From contig NZ_JAUSYH010000001.1 in assembly GCF_030816715.1 (NCBI RefSeq), positions 372,001 through 436,000 on the forward strand: 64,000 bases of DNA, in the 5' to 3' direction. Of the stretch, positions 1 to 8,426 are shown one piece after another. Source of the DNA: Streptomyces achromogenes. GTDB lineage: Bacteria; Actinomycetota; Actinomycetes; Streptomycetales; Streptomycetaceae. The position numbers were made by a program, and so were the translations under genes. Every line of letters starts with the position of its first letter. Position 1 is the stretch's first letter. The notes beneath the pieces were generated by a model that was not told the DNA's origin, did not search any database, and worked only from the letters and a program-made list of their open reading frames with translations.

Positions 1-156
1 CCCCACATAGGTGGCCGTACCCGCGGCGCCTGTCGTACTCATGTTGTAGGTCAACGCCTGGGCGGGACCGGCCGAGAAGCCGACCAGGGCGGCGGCTGCC
101 GACACGGCGACGACGGCCAGCCGTTTGGGCATCGATGCCTGCGTTCTGAATTTCAT
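1..156 (-). CDS. Secreted protein, N-terminal part (cut by window edge)
   Basis: Only the first 52 codons are inside the window. They encode a classical Sec signal peptide: basic start (MKFRTQ...KR), a hydrophobic stretch (LAVVAVSAAAALVGF) and a likely cleavage site after AGPAQA. The mature part starts around LTYNMS. An AAGGAG ribosome site lies just upstream of the ATG at 156. The rest is outside the window, so the function cannot be read. Confidence 0.75.
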   Translation of the reverse strand, partial: MKFRTQASMPKRLAVVAVSAAAALVGFSAGPAQALTYNMSTTGAAGTATYVG

Positions 157-198
157 GTGTGTCTCCTTCCGCTTACGGCGGGGTGAGTGTGCGCCAGG

Positions 199-687
199 TC
201 AGGGGCAGGACGCCGTTCCCTGGTCGAGAACGTGCGCGTCGGCGTTGTCCCCGACCTTCACCCACAGCGCTGACGTGCCCCGTCGGTCGTAGGTGCGGGT
301 GAAGTCGGACTGCCCGGTGCGGACGAACTTGACCTTGTAGCACCAGCCGGCGTCCACGCGGAAGGCGTCCCAGTCCTGGTTGTACGGCGTGTGGCCGCCC
401 CGGGCCGTGAGGTTCTGGGACTTCTGACTCGCCCCGTCGGAGGCGCACCTCGGTTCGGTGGCGGTCGAGTCGCCCGTACTGTCGCCGCCCCGGCACCAGT
501 TGAAGTAGGCGGTGACCCCGTAGGCGCTGTCGTTCACGGTCGTCGAGCACAAGCCGAGCGTGCAGCCCGTGCCCGCCTGGGCGTTCGGCGCCACGCCCAC
601 GACGGCGGCGGCGCCCAGCGCGGCGACGACGATGACCGAGCGGACCCGCCCGGTGCCGAACCGCTTGGCAGGCCCTCGCATGTGCAT
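199..687 (-). CDS. Small secreted cysteine-containing protein of unknown function
   Basis: 162 residues from ATG at 687, chosen because an AAGGAGGG ribosome site ends 8 bases upstream; the longer frame to 792 has no such site. Residues 1-35 form a signal peptide (GPAKRFGTGR, then VIVVAALGAAAVVGVAPNAQA). The mature protein of about 125 residues has five cysteines (GCTLGLC, FNWC, PRC, GWC) plus one at the C-terminus (TASCP), so disulfides are likely. It is rich in Gly, Ser, Thr and Asp. I do not recognise a family. It is transcribed in the same direction as the partial secreted gene before it, 43 bases away, and may share its transcript. Confidence 0.75.
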   Translation of the reverse strand: MHMRGPAKRFGTGRVRSVIVVAALGAAAVVGVAPNAQAGTGCTLGLCSTTVNDSAYGVTAYFNWCRGGDSTGDSTATEPRCASDGASQKSQNLTARGGHTPYNQDWDAFRVDAGWCYKVKFVRTGQSDFTRTYDRRGTSALWVKVGDNADAHVLDQGTASCP

Positions 688-1083
688 GTCCACGCACCCT
701 CCTTGTCCGGCGGCACCACCCGAGGCGCGACCGTCCCCTGTGTTTCGTGACGTCAACGCTGAAGCACCGACCTTGCGAAAACCTTGCGGCACTCGGCCGA
801 CCGCCGTGTCGGGACCGCGTCGGTGTCACCGTGCAGACGACCGCATGCCCGCGCCGGCGCATCATGGGTTCGGACGATCGCACCCGCACCGTGCGGGAGG
901 AGTCTCATCGTCTCGTACGGGAGCACGTGTGTCCTCGCATTCCCCCGCACCGACCCGCCGCAAGAACGTCGCACGGCGCGCGCCGCGGCCTTCGGTACGG
1001 TGATCGCGCTGGGCGCCGGTAAGTTGTCCTGCCAGGCCGTCACTTCGGACGGCCCGGGGTTCCGATAACTGCGTACCCACCCC
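688..1083. other. Intergenic stretch without a recognisable gene
   Basis: About 400 bases between the start of the small secreted protein and a lectin-domain remnant. Short open frames occur on both strands but look like chance frames of GC-rich DNA (Arg/Ala/Pro-rich, no good ribosome site). It presumably holds the promoter of the minus-strand secreted genes. Confidence 0.5.
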
Positions 1084-1344
1084 TTGACCTCCGAGGCATC
1101 GACCGGGTCCGGGACCTGTATGAAGACCTCATTGACCTCTGTACCTCCCGCCCGGTCCTGGCGCCAGCGTCACCCCATGGGCCGCCACCGGAAACCCCTG
1201 GTCCTCGGGCGGGGGCTGTACAACGGCAGCCAGGACGACTGGACGAACGGTTCCGTGAGCGGCGTCCAGGCGTACGACTATGCTCTGACGACCAATCAGG
1301 TCACCGCGCTGTATCAGAGCATCCCCTGGAGTCCACCGGCCTGA
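1084..1344 (+). pseudogene. LamG / concanavalin-A-like lectin domain remnant
   Basis: The last 50 or so residues (from about 1190: LVLGRGLYNGSQ, DDWTNGSVSGVQAYDYALT, NQVTALYQ) match the closing strands of a LamG-like jelly-roll domain, where an 'iGr...y.nG.iDdVrvydraLs..ev..L' pattern is usual. The first 35 codons do not continue that fold and no signal peptide or catalytic domain is present. I read it as the 3' end of a decayed secreted lectin or glycosidase gene. A short functional protein is possible but unlikely. Confidence 0.5.
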
Positions 1345-1529
1345 CGGACTCACAGCCTCTCAGGGCGATCCACGCATGCGGGCCGCCCCGGGACCGCCGC
1401 TCTCACCGCACGCTGATCGGCGGCCCCCGCCCCGGCACCCGCGCAGATGCGCCGGAGTTCGTTCGGGCCGGCCCACCCCTGCGGCGTTTCGCTCATCCGC
1501 GGTCCGACCCGCCGTTCTAGGCTCGGACC

Positions 1530-2372
1530 GTGGGGCAACCTGAGCAGCGCGCCGAAGGCGCGGGACCGTTCACCACCCGGCTCACCTGGCACCTTGCCGA
1601 CGGCGGCACCGCCGTGTGGGAGTCCCGGCTCGCGCGCCGGCGTGGGGTGCTCGCCGTTCGGCCCCCGCATGGCGCGGTCACTCATCACGTCCGCGCTGAC
1701 GCCGTCTCCCGCACGCGCCTGCGCCGGCTCAACGTCATCGCCGCGATCGCGTTCGTCATCGGCGGCGCCCTCTTCACGGCCGGCGCGGCCGTCGCGCAAT
1801 TCGGCGCCGCCGACGCCACCGAGTGCGCCTCGATCTACTTCGCGGGCGGCCTCTTCTTCACCATCGGCGGGTACGCCTCGCTGCTCCAGGTGATCAACGC
1901 ACCCCGCCACGTCCCCGGCGGTGAGGGACACTTGGTGACCGGCCCCTGGCGGTGGTGGAGCTATGAGCCCGCGCGGGTTGACTGGCTGAGCACCTTCGTC
2001 CTCTTCTCGGGCACGCTCGTCTTCGCCGTCGATCTGCTGGACTCCTTCCTGCAGGGCCTGACCGCCCAACAGGTCAACCGGCTGATCTGGGCGCCCGACG
2101 TGATCGGCTGCGTCCTCTTCCTGATCTCAGGCCACCTGGCCTTCGTCGAGATCTGCCACGGACGGCTCCGCGTCCGGCGGCACGACCTCGGCTGGTGGAT
2201 CGTCGCCGTCAACCAGCTCGGGTCCGTCCTGTTCCTGGTCTCGGCGGTCGCCGCCTACACCCGCCCCGCCACCGGCAGCCTCGTCAACGCCGACATCGCC
2301 AACTGGGGCACGCTCACCGGCGCCCTGTGCTTCTCCTTCGCAGGCGTCCTCCAACTCGGCGAACACTCATAG
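1530..2372 (+). CDS. Polytopic membrane protein, possibly YrhK-like
   Basis: 280 residues from GTG 1530. A soluble N-terminal part of about 65 residues is followed by about six hydrophobic segments (near residues 68-92, 100-122, 150-172, 186-206, 220-242, 255-275). The alternation of 'FFTIGGYASLLQVIN' and 'GCVLFLISGHLAF' type helices is like YrhK-domain membrane proteins, but I cannot confirm that. There are no transporter motifs or catalytic residues. It appears to be monocistronic. Function unknown. Confidence 0.7.
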   Translation: MGQPEQRAEGAGPFTTRLTWHLADGGTAVWESRLARRRGVLAVRPPHGAVTHHVRADAVSRTRLRRLNVIAAIAFVIGGALFTAGAAVAQFGAADATECASIYFAGGLFFTIGGYASLLQVINAPRHVPGGEGHLVTGPWRWWSYEPARVDWLSTFVLFSGTLVFAVDLLDSFLQGLTAQQVNRLIWAPDVIGCVLFLISGHLAFVEICHGRLRVRRHDLGWWIVAVNQLGSVLFLVSAVAAYTRPATGSLVNADIANWGTLTGALCFSFAGVLQLGEHS

Positions 2373-2535
2373 AGCCCGAGCACCGGCCATCGACAACGAG
2401 AGCACCGGCGCCGAGACCACGGAACCGCAGGCCCCTCACCCGCCTCCCGAGCGGCTCCGGCCGTCTTCTTCAGTTCACCCGTCCGGGATATTGACGTGTT
2501 AGCGACAACAGTGGCTTGATGAACTGTACGAGCTG

Positions 2536-2549
2536 TGGGAGCGCTCCCA
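2536..2549. promoter_or_regulatory. CebR operator (cellobiose-responsive palindrome)
   Basis: TGGGAGCGCTCCCA is a perfect 14-base palindrome and matches the CebR box of Streptomyces, the operator for the LacI-type repressor of cellulose/cello-oligosaccharide genes. It lies 54 bases upstream of the chosen start of a secreted esterase with a cellulose-binding domain, which fits. It also shows that the in-frame ATG at 2516 cannot be the start. Confidence 0.85.
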
Positions 2550-2602
2550 CAACCGTCCGCACCGCCGTTCCCACTCCCGCCCCACCTCGGGAAGGACATC
2601 CT

Positions 2603-3652
2603 GTGCGCAGCAGAAGACGTCACCCCCTCCTCGCCACGTTCCTGGCCGCCCTGCTCGTCGTCGCCGGTCTCGGCCTGGCCGGCGCCCCGTCCGCCGCCGC
2701 CGCGACCCCGATACGGATCATGCCGCTCGGCGACTCCATCACCGGCTCCCCGGGATGCTGGCGCTCTCTGCTCTGGAACCAGTTGCAGAACGCCGGTTAC
2801 ACCGACATCGACTTCGTCGGCACACTGAACGCCCAGAGCTGCGCCCTCACGCACGACGCCGACAACGAAGGCCACGGCGGCTTCCAGGCCACCGCCACCG
2901 CCGACCAGAACCTGCTGCCCGGATGGCTGGCGGCGACCCGACCGGACATCGTTGTCATGCATTTCGGCACCAACGACGTCTGGAGCAGCATCGCGCCGGA
3001 CACCGTCCTCGCCGCGTTCACCAAACTGGTCGGCCAGATGCGGGCCGCCAACCCGTCGATGAAGGTGCTGGTGGCCCAGCTCATCCCGATCAATCCGAGC
3101 AGCTGCGCCGAGTGCGCCGCCCGGACCGTGGCCTTCAACCAGCGCATCCCTGCCTGGGCCCGTGGCATCAGCACCGCGCAGTCGCCGGTGACCGTCGTCG
3201 ACCAGTGGACGGGCTTCGACAGCGCCACCGACACCTACGACGGCGTCCACCCCAATGCTTCCGGCGACGCCAAGATGGCGGCCCGCTGGTACCCGGCGCT
3301 GTCGGCCCTGCTCACCCCGGGCGACCCCGGCGATCCCGGCGGCCCCGGGAGCGGCGGCTGCTCGGCGGCGTTCCGGGCCGTGTCGGTGTGGCAGGGCGGC
3401 TACCAGGGCGAGATCACGGTCACCAACACCTCGTCCACGGCGGCGATCTCCTCCTGGTCGGTGAACCTGGCGCTCCCGGCGGGCAGTCGGCTCACCCAGG
3501 TCTGGAACGGCGCGCTGACCGGGACGACGGTGCGCAACGCCGGATGGAACGGCACGGTGAGGGCGGGCGCGAGCACCACGTTCGGCTTCCTCGCGAGTAC
3601 GTCGACGGCGGCGGACACTCCATCGGTGACGGCCACGTGCTCGGCGTCCTGA
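2603..3652 (+). CDS. Secreted SGNH/GDSL esterase (CE3 acetyl xylan esterase type) with C-terminal CBM2
   Basis: 349 residues. GTG 2603 is preceded by GGAAGGA; upstream in-frame starts overlap the CebR box. Signal peptide: RSRRRH, then LLATFLAALLVVAGLGLAGA, cleavage near SAAAA. The catalytic domain (about residues 36-235) shows the SGNH blocks: GDSIT (nucleophile Ser), FGTND (oxyanion Asn), and DGVHPN (catalytic Asp and His), as in carbohydrate esterase family 3. A Gly/Pro linker (GDPGDPGGPGSGG) leads to a family 2 carbohydrate-binding module with CSAAF, W residues at SVWQGG, SSWSVN and VWNG, and a closing CSAS. It probably deacetylates xylan at the plant cell wall surface, induced by cello-oligosaccharides through CebR. 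Confidence 0.9.
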   Translation: MRSRRRHPLLATFLAALLVVAGLGLAGAPSAAAATPIRIMPLGDSITGSPGCWRSLLWNQLQNAGYTDIDFVGTLNAQSCALTHDADNEGHGGFQATATADQNLLPGWLAATRPDIVVMHFGTNDVWSSIAPDTVLAAFTKLVGQMRAANPSMKVLVAQLIPINPSSCAECAARTVAFNQRIPAWARGISTAQSPVTVVDQWTGFDSATDTYDGVHPNASGDAKMAARWYPALSALLTPGDPGDPGGPGSGGCSAAFRAVSVWQGGYQGEITVTNTSSTAAISSWSVNLALPAGSRLTQVWNGALTGTTVRNAGWNGTVRAGASTTFGFLASTSTAADTPSVTATCSAS

Positions 3653-3870
3653 CTCCTGTGCGACCAGACGGTCGAGTCGCCCGTGGCGCCCTCGGGATGG
3701 GACGAGACTGCCGTGGTGCCGGCGCACGCGGCGCACGCCGACGACGGCAGCCCGGCCGACGACGGCAGCGGCCGCCTGTGCGCCGCCCGGCCCCGGCCGC
3801 GCACAAGAACGAACGGGCCGAGGTCGGCGCTGCGGCGGCCCGGGTGAATCACGGAGACCGGTGATCGACG

Positions 3871-3930
3871 CGGTGTCAACACATGCTCGGGAATGGGGAT
3901 TTGAGCCCGGACACAGATGTGTGGACACCG
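3871..3930. terminator. Long inverted repeat between convergent genes
   Basis: CGGTGTCAACACAT (3871-3884) pairs with ATGTGTGGACACCG (3917-3930), 13 of 14 positions, enclosing a 32-base loop that can fold further. It lies between the convergent esterase and glutamate decarboxylase genes, so a bidirectional terminator is the simplest reading. There is no U-tract. Confidence 0.55.
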
Positions 3931-3945
3931 CTTCGCCGCGTCTCC

Positions 3946-5310
3946 TCAGTAGCCGGTTCCCCGCTTCACCTGGTTCCGCTCGATCCCGTGGGTCGCGCCC
4001 TTGTGGTCCAGGGTGCGGCACGCGTCGGCGATGTCCTGGCTCAGGCGATCGACCTGCTCACGGCTCAGCGTCTCCTTGACCAGCGCGCGCAGGATCTTCA
4101 CCCGCTCGGCGTTGGGCGGGAGCGTGTACGCGGGCACCATCCATCCGCGCTCGGCCGAGAGCTGCCAGGCGATGTCGGACTCGTCGTAGGCATTCTCGCC
4201 GACGAGACGGAAGGCGACCAGCGGCAGTTGCTCCAGGTCGCTCCCGATCACCTCGAAGCGGCCGCTGTCGCGCAGGTTGTCCGCCAGCGCCCGGGCGTTG
4301 TCCTGCATCATCTTCATGATGTACGTGTAACCCTGGCGCCCCAGCCGCACGAAGTTGTAGTACTGCGCGAGCACCATCGAGGCGCCGGTGGAGAAGTTCA
4401 GTGTGAACGTCGCGTCCGTCTTGCCCAGGTAGTTCTCGTAGAACACCAGGTCCTCGACAAGGTCGGACTCCTCTCGGAAGACAAGCCAACCGATGCCGGG
4501 GTAGACCAGGCCGTACTTGTGGCCGGACACGTTGATCGAACGGACCTGCTCGAGCCGGAAGTCCCATGTCGAGTCCGGGTAGAGGAAGGGCCACACGAAC
4601 CCCCCGCTGGCGCCGTCGACGTGGATCGGGATGTCGAGGTCACGCTTGGTGCGCACGTCCCTCAGGAGTGCGTCGATCCCGACGACGTCGTCCTTGTGGC
4701 CGGTGAACGTGGTGCCGAGGACGGCGACGACGCCGATCGTGTTCTCGTCGATGCGGGGCTCCACGTCCTGCGGACCGATCGTGTACTTGCCCTCGGCGAG
4801 CGGCACGATCCGCGGCTCGACGTCGAAATAGCGACAGAACTTCTCCCACACGACGTGGACGTCGCCCCCGAAGACCAGGTTGGGCCGGTCGGCGGACAGC
4901 CCGGCTGCCTGGCGGCGCTGGCGCCACTTCCATTTCAGCGACAGCGCGCCGAGCATGATCGCTTCGGACGATCCCTGGGTCCGGCAGCCGGTCGTCCTGC
5001 CCGGGGCGTGGAAGAGATCGGCGAGCATGCGCACACAACGCTGCTCGATCTCCGCGGAGATGGGGTACTCCGCATGGTCGATGAAGTTGCGGTGCAGGTT
5101 CTCGACGATCAGCCGCTGTGCCTCCGGCTCCATCCACGTGGTGACGAATGTGGCGAGGTTGCGCTGCGGGTCGCCCTCCATGGCGAGATCCACGTCCACG
5201 AGCCGCATCGCGTCCGTCGCGGTCATGCCCTGCTCGGGGAACGTCTGCGAGGGAGCGGGCATGGTCAGGAATCGGTTACCGAAAAGAACCGAGTCATCAC
5301 TGTTAGCCAT
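3946..5310 (-). CDS. gad: Glutamate decarboxylase (PLP-dependent)
   Basis: 454 residues, normal for the GadA/GadB family. Converts L-glutamate to 4-aminobutyrate and CO2 in the cytoplasm. The start MANSDDS (ATG 5310) is chosen because the family alignment begins about there (NRFLTMPAPSQTFPEQGM); no clear ribosome site precedes it, so a leaderless or GTG start slightly upstream is possible. Visible motifs: GSSEA near residue 120 (phosphate-binding loop), HVDGASGGFV (Asp that contacts the pyridine nitrogen) and NVSGHKYG, whose Lys forms the Schiff base. Found in acid-stress and GABA metabolism. It is transcribed alone; the neighbouring reductase shares its direction but lies 350 bases away. Confidence 0.93.
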   Translation of the reverse strand: MANSDDSVLFGNRFLTMPAPSQTFPEQGMTATDAMRLVDVDLAMEGDPQRNLATFVTTWMEPEAQRLIVENLHRNFIDHAEYPISAEIEQRCVRMLADLFHAPGRTTGCRTQGSSEAIMLGALSLKWKWRQRRQAAGLSADRPNLVFGGDVHVVWEKFCRYFDVEPRIVPLAEGKYTIGPQDVEPRIDENTIGVVAVLGTTFTGHKDDVVGIDALLRDVRTKRDLDIPIHVDGASGGFVWPFLYPDSTWDFRLEQVRSINVSGHKYGLVYPGIGWLVFREESDLVEDLVFYENYLGKTDATFTLNFSTGASMVLAQYYNFVRLGRQGYTYIMKMMQDNARALADNLRDSGRFEVIGSDLEQLPLVAFRLVGENAYDESDIAWQLSAERGWMVPAYTLPPNAERVKILRALVKETLSREQVDRLSQDIADACRTLDHKGATHGIERNQVKRGTGY

Positions 5311-5660
5311 ACGGCGATTCAAACAGCGTCGGGCCCTGCCGCGGGCGAGGGACACACGGAACACACCCAAGCTCACCGACCGGGGCAGCACGGGTGTCCC
5401 TCCCGGCCGCTCGGTGCGACCCGCGGCGAGCGCGCCCTCGCCGGACGTGGCTGACGGAACTACCGCTACACCTATGCCTACGCCTAGAGCACCGGGCACG
5501 CCATGGGGCTGTGGAACACGTTCACCATCCACGCCCCCGAGCAGACCGCGCCCGGCCCCTACGTCGTCGACGGCACGGGGCGGGCCGGGTTGAAGCCGCC
5601 CACCTCCTCCGCGCCTCCTCTCCGCCTCAACCGTCCGGCTGCGTGGCCCCGAGCCTCGCT
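5311..5660. other. Intergenic stretch, no supported gene
   Basis: 350 bases between glutamate decarboxylase and a reductase gene, both on the minus strand. A plus-strand frame beginning MGLWNTFTIHAPEQT at about 5503 runs antisense into the reductase and has no ribosome site, so I do not call it. It should contain the promoter of the decarboxylase. Confidence 0.4.
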
Positions 5661-6380
5661 TCAGCGGTGCTCGGGGTTGTCAGCGCCCGCGTGGCAATCC
5701 GCGTCCCACTGCGAACGCTGGTTGCCCTGCCCGGGGAAGCCCCCGGCGCGCTTGAGCAGGGCCGCCATATGCATGAGGTTCCAGGTCATGAAGGAGGTGT
5801 TGCGGTTGGTGAAGTCGTTCTCGGGGCCGCCCGAGCCGGGGTCGAGGTACGACGGGCCGGGGCCGACCGCGCCGATCCAGCCGGCGTCCGCCTGGGGCGG
5901 GATCGTGTAGCCGAGGTGCTGCAGACTGTAGAGGAGGTTCATCGCGCAGTGTTTGACGCCGTCTTCGTTGCCGGTGATCAGGCAGCCGCCGACCCGGCCG
6001 TAGTAGGCGTACTGGCCTTGGGAGTTGAGCAGCGAGGAACAGGCGTAGAGGCGCTCGACGACCTTCTTGGTCACCGAACTGTTGTCGCCCAGCCAGATCG
6101 GTCCGGCCACGACCAGGATGTCGGCGGCCATCACCCTCGCGTAGAGCGCCGGCCACTCGTCGGAGGCGAAGCCGTGCTCGGTCATGTCGGGATACACGCC
6201 GGTGGCGATGTCGTGGTCGACGGCCCTGATCTCGTCCGTCGCCACTCCCTGCGCCTCCATGATCGCGCGGCTCCTGTCCACCAGCCCTTGTGTGTGACTG
6301 AGCTGGGGGGACGGCTTGAGGGTGCAGTTGATGTAGAGCGCGGCGAGGTCGTCGAACCGGTGGGGAGGGGGTGTGTCCAT
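5661..6380 (-). CDS. Flavodoxin-fold NAD(P)H/FMN-dependent reductase
   Basis: 239 residues from ATG 6380 (MDTPPPHRFDDL). The N-terminal beta strand and loop (LAALYINCTLKPSPQLSHTQ) is the FMN phosphate-binding loop typical of NADPH-dependent FMN reductases (iron-sulfur flavoprotein/WrbA-like group). The later ADILVVAGPIWLGDNSSVTKK is the usual second flavin-binding segment, and GKV-like GGCLITGNEDG follows. The C-terminal 60 residues (GPGPSYLDPGSGGPENDF) are an extension seen in actinobacterial members. Probably cytoplasmic and acting on quinones or flavin; substrate unknown. Longer frames upstream lack coding character. Confidence 0.85.
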   Translation of the reverse strand: MDTPPPHRFDDLAALYINCTLKPSPQLSHTQGLVDRSRAIMEAQGVATDEIRAVDHDIATGVYPDMTEHGFASDEWPALYARVMAADILVVAGPIWLGDNSSVTKKVVERLYACSSLLNSQGQYAYYGRVGGCLITGNEDGVKHCAMNLLYSLQHLGYTIPPQADAGWIGAVGPGPSYLDPGSGGPENDFTNRNTSFMTWNLMHMAALLKRAGGFPGQGNQRSQWDADCHAGADNPEHR

Positions 6381-6617
6381 GACGGGCAGCGTCTCGCGTG
6401 GACGAGGTTTTGTCCCGGTTCGACGCGCCCATGAGGCCTTACGAAGCGGTGACGCGTCCGGCGGATCCAAGGATTCCGATACGCCTGCTTCCTGGCGCAG
6501 CCGTGCGCGTGCACTCACCCGCGGGCGACACCGGGCCTCCGGGCCCGACCCGGCGCGACGCCTGCCGGCCGATCGACCAGGGCGGGCGCGCCAGGCGTCG
6601 CCGGGGGGGACGGGACT

Positions 6618-6821
6618 TCAGGAACACGCCTGGAGCCCCAGGTCGAGCGCGAGGCAGGAGAAGAACTTCCACGACCCGTCCGGGCCGTAGGGGTCGTCGC
6701 GGCCTCCCTGCGCGGTCGCCACTTCCTCCGTCATGTCCTCGAAGCGGATTCGCTCAGGAAGGCTGCCGTAGCGCACGTGACGTGCGTCCGCGGCGGCGTC
6801 GGTCGCGAGTCTCCCGTTCAT
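6618..6821 (-). CDS. Small protein of unknown function under a CGNR-type operator
   Basis: 67 residues from ATG 6821 (MNGRLATDAAADARHVRYG), preceded at short distance by GGGGA and GGAGAAG within TGGAGAAGTGGGG; an ATG at 6842 is an alternative. The sequence is acidic and polar (SLPERIRFEDMTEEV) with a Cys pair-like tail (FFSCLALDLGLQACS). No membrane segment. I recognise no domain. It is transcribed away from the hydrolase gene, and the dyad at 6897-6917 sits in its promoter with a TTGACA -35 embedded, so it is likely a member of the same regulon as the hydrolase, SRPBCC and CGNR genes. Confidence 0.55.
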   Translation of the reverse strand: MNGRLATDAAADARHVRYGSLPERIRFEDMTEEVATAQGGRDDPYGPDGSWKFFSCLALDLGLQACS

Positions 6822-6896
6822 GGCCAGTCCCCACTTCTCCATCGGGGCCGCATCACCCCGGCGCTTCGCTCGGCCACCAGCGTGGACGCAGCAATC

Positions 6897-6917
6897 GTCA
6901 CCTGTCAAGCCGGTGAC
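6897..6917. promoter_or_regulatory. Dyad operator 1 (GTCACC-N9-GGTGAC)
   Basis: Perfect 6-base arms with 9-base spacer. On the minus strand the spacer contains TTGACA (6908-6903), which with CACGCT 18 bases on makes a plausible promoter for the small gene at 6618-6821. It is the first of four equal sites between 6.9 and 9.03 kb. Confidence 0.7.
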
Positions 6918-6993
6918 ACTCAGGGAGTTCTCTGACTCATGCCTTCAAGGACGCGACACAACGTCCCCAGCACTGCTTCGGCAGACAATCTAC

Positions 6994-7014
6994 GTCACCT
7001 GTTTGACTGGTGAT
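6994..7014. promoter_or_regulatory. Dyad operator 2 (GTCACC-N9-GGTGAT)
   Basis: One mismatch in the right arm. The spacer contains TTGACT (7003-7008); GAGTGT lies 17 bases downstream as a weak -10. It faces the hydrolase gene starting at 7170. Same geometry as the other three sites. Confidence 0.7.
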
Positions 7015-7169
7015 GAATGCCGTGCGAGTGTCGTCGTATCCAGGGCCCCGGAGACCGCATACCGTCCGAGCCGTCGACGTCCGGAGCAAAACCGTCATCG
7101 GTACGGGGTGCGTCGGCCCCCGGCGCATCGGCCCCTGGCCATCCGCAGCGGCGCGACGAAGGGGTACAG

Positions 7170-8237
7170 ATGTTCAACAGGCGCACTTTCGGCAAGACCG
7201 CCGGACTGGGCACCGGCGCGGCAGCGGTCTCACTGTCAGGTCTGCCGAGCAACGCCTCCGCCGCGACCACGCCGGCCAGGACGCGCGGCATGACCGTTCC
7301 CGCCGTGTCCGCCGTCACCCACGGAACCCACATCGGCTTCAGTGCGCTCAAGTACGTCAGGGCGGGGCTGCTGGAGATCGCCTACGCCGAGGCCGGGCCT
7401 GCCCACGGACCCGTCGTCATCTGCCTGCACGGCTGGCCCTACGACATTCACAGCTTCGTCGACGTCGCCCCGATCCTCGCCGACCGGGGCTATCGCGTCC
7501 TCGTGCCGTATCTCCGCGGTCACGGCGACACCCGCTTCCTCTCCCGGCACACCCCGCGCACCGCGGAGCAGTCCGCAGTCGCCCTGGACATCGTCGCCTT
7601 CATGGACTCACTGAAGATCGACAAGGCCGTGCTCGCGGGCTTCGACTGGGGTTCGCGGACCGCCGACATCATCGCCGCCCTGTGGCCGGAACGCGTCAAA
7701 GCCCTGTTGTCCACCGGCGGATACCTCATCACCGACCGCAAGGCGCAGCTGGAGCCCGCCGCTCCCGCCGTCGAGCACAACTGGTGGTACCAGTGGTACT
7801 TCGCCGGCGATCGCGGCAAGAAGGCCATGGAGAACCCCACCGAGCGCATCGCACTGTGCCGCTACGTGTGGACGCTCGTCTCCCCCAACTGGGCTTTCGA
7901 CGACGCCACCTACCAACGCACCGCCGAGGCCTTCACGAACCCCGACTACGCCGCCGTCGTCCTCTTCAACTACCGCTGGCGCATCGGCCTCGTGGAGGGA
8001 GAACGGCGCTACGACCGTTACGAGAGGCAGCTCTCCGCCCAGCCCCCCATCAGTGTCCCCACCCTCGCGCTCGACGCGGCCCTGGACCCTTTCACCCCGC
8101 CAGGCGACGGCTCCGCCTACCGCCACCACTTCACCGGCCGCTACGACCACCGCACCCTCGCGAACGTCGGACACAACGTGCCACAGGAAGCGCCCAGCGC
8201 GTTCGCGCAGGCAATCGTGGACGCCGACCACCTCTGA
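7170..8237 (+). CDS. Exported alpha/beta hydrolase, epoxide-hydrolase-like
   Basis: 355 residues from ATG 7170, preceded by GAAGGGG. The N-terminus has a twin-arginine signal (NRRTFGKTAGLGTGAAAV...NASAA), so export by Tat is likely. The catalytic domain shows LHGWP (oxyanion loop, about residue 85), GFDWGS with Asp as nucleophile rather than Ser, DAALDP (acid region) and VGHNVP (catalytic His). Asp nucleophile plus HGWP is the pattern of epoxide hydrolases and haloalkane dehalogenases. Tyrosines that would protonate an epoxide are plausible in the cap (NWWYQWY, FNYRW) but not assignable by eye. It lies between operators 2 and 3 and is followed by a SRPBCC gene, suggesting a role in dealing with an external reactive compound. 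Confidence 0.88.
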   Translation: MFNRRTFGKTAGLGTGAAAVSLSGLPSNASAATTPARTRGMTVPAVSAVTHGTHIGFSALKYVRAGLLEIAYAEAGPAHGPVVICLHGWPYDIHSFVDVAPILADRGYRVLVPYLRGHGDTRFLSRHTPRTAEQSAVALDIVAFMDSLKIDKAVLAGFDWGSRTADIIAALWPERVKALLSTGGYLITDRKAQLEPAAPAVEHNWWYQWYFAGDRGKKAMENPTERIALCRYVWTLVSPNWAFDDATYQRTAEAFTNPDYAAVVLFNYRWRIGLVEGERRYDRYERQLSAQPPISVPTLALDAALDPFTPPGDGSAYRHHFTGRYDHRTLANVGHNVPQEAPSAFAQAIVDADHL

Positions 8238-8345
8238 GCCACCACACCTACCCACGACCGCCGTTCCCGCACACCGGAGTGCGGGAAGGGCGCCCGGGCC
8301 GGCAAGACCGGGCCCACGGAGCCGGCGACGCGATCCCGGCCGTGC

Positions 8346-8366
8346 GTCACCTCCTTGACTGGTGAC
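8346..8366. promoter_or_regulatory. Dyad operator 3 with embedded -35 (GTCACC-N9-GGTGAC)
   Basis: Perfect arms. The spacer TCCTTGACT holds TTGACT (8355-8360); AAATCT at 8378-8383 lies 17 bases further as the -10. This would start a transcript about 36 bases before the SRPBCC start. A protein bound here would cover the -35. Confidence 0.75.
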
Positions 8367-8426
8367 GCAAGCCACGGAAATCTCACGTCACCGGCCGGAG
8401 CAGTCACGCATCAGTGAGGAATCCCC

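Noticed and set aside
2255..4021. 588-codon minus-strand frame over the esterase region
   Set aside because: Arg/Gly/Asp-rich antisense shadow of the esterase and its neighbours with no domain.
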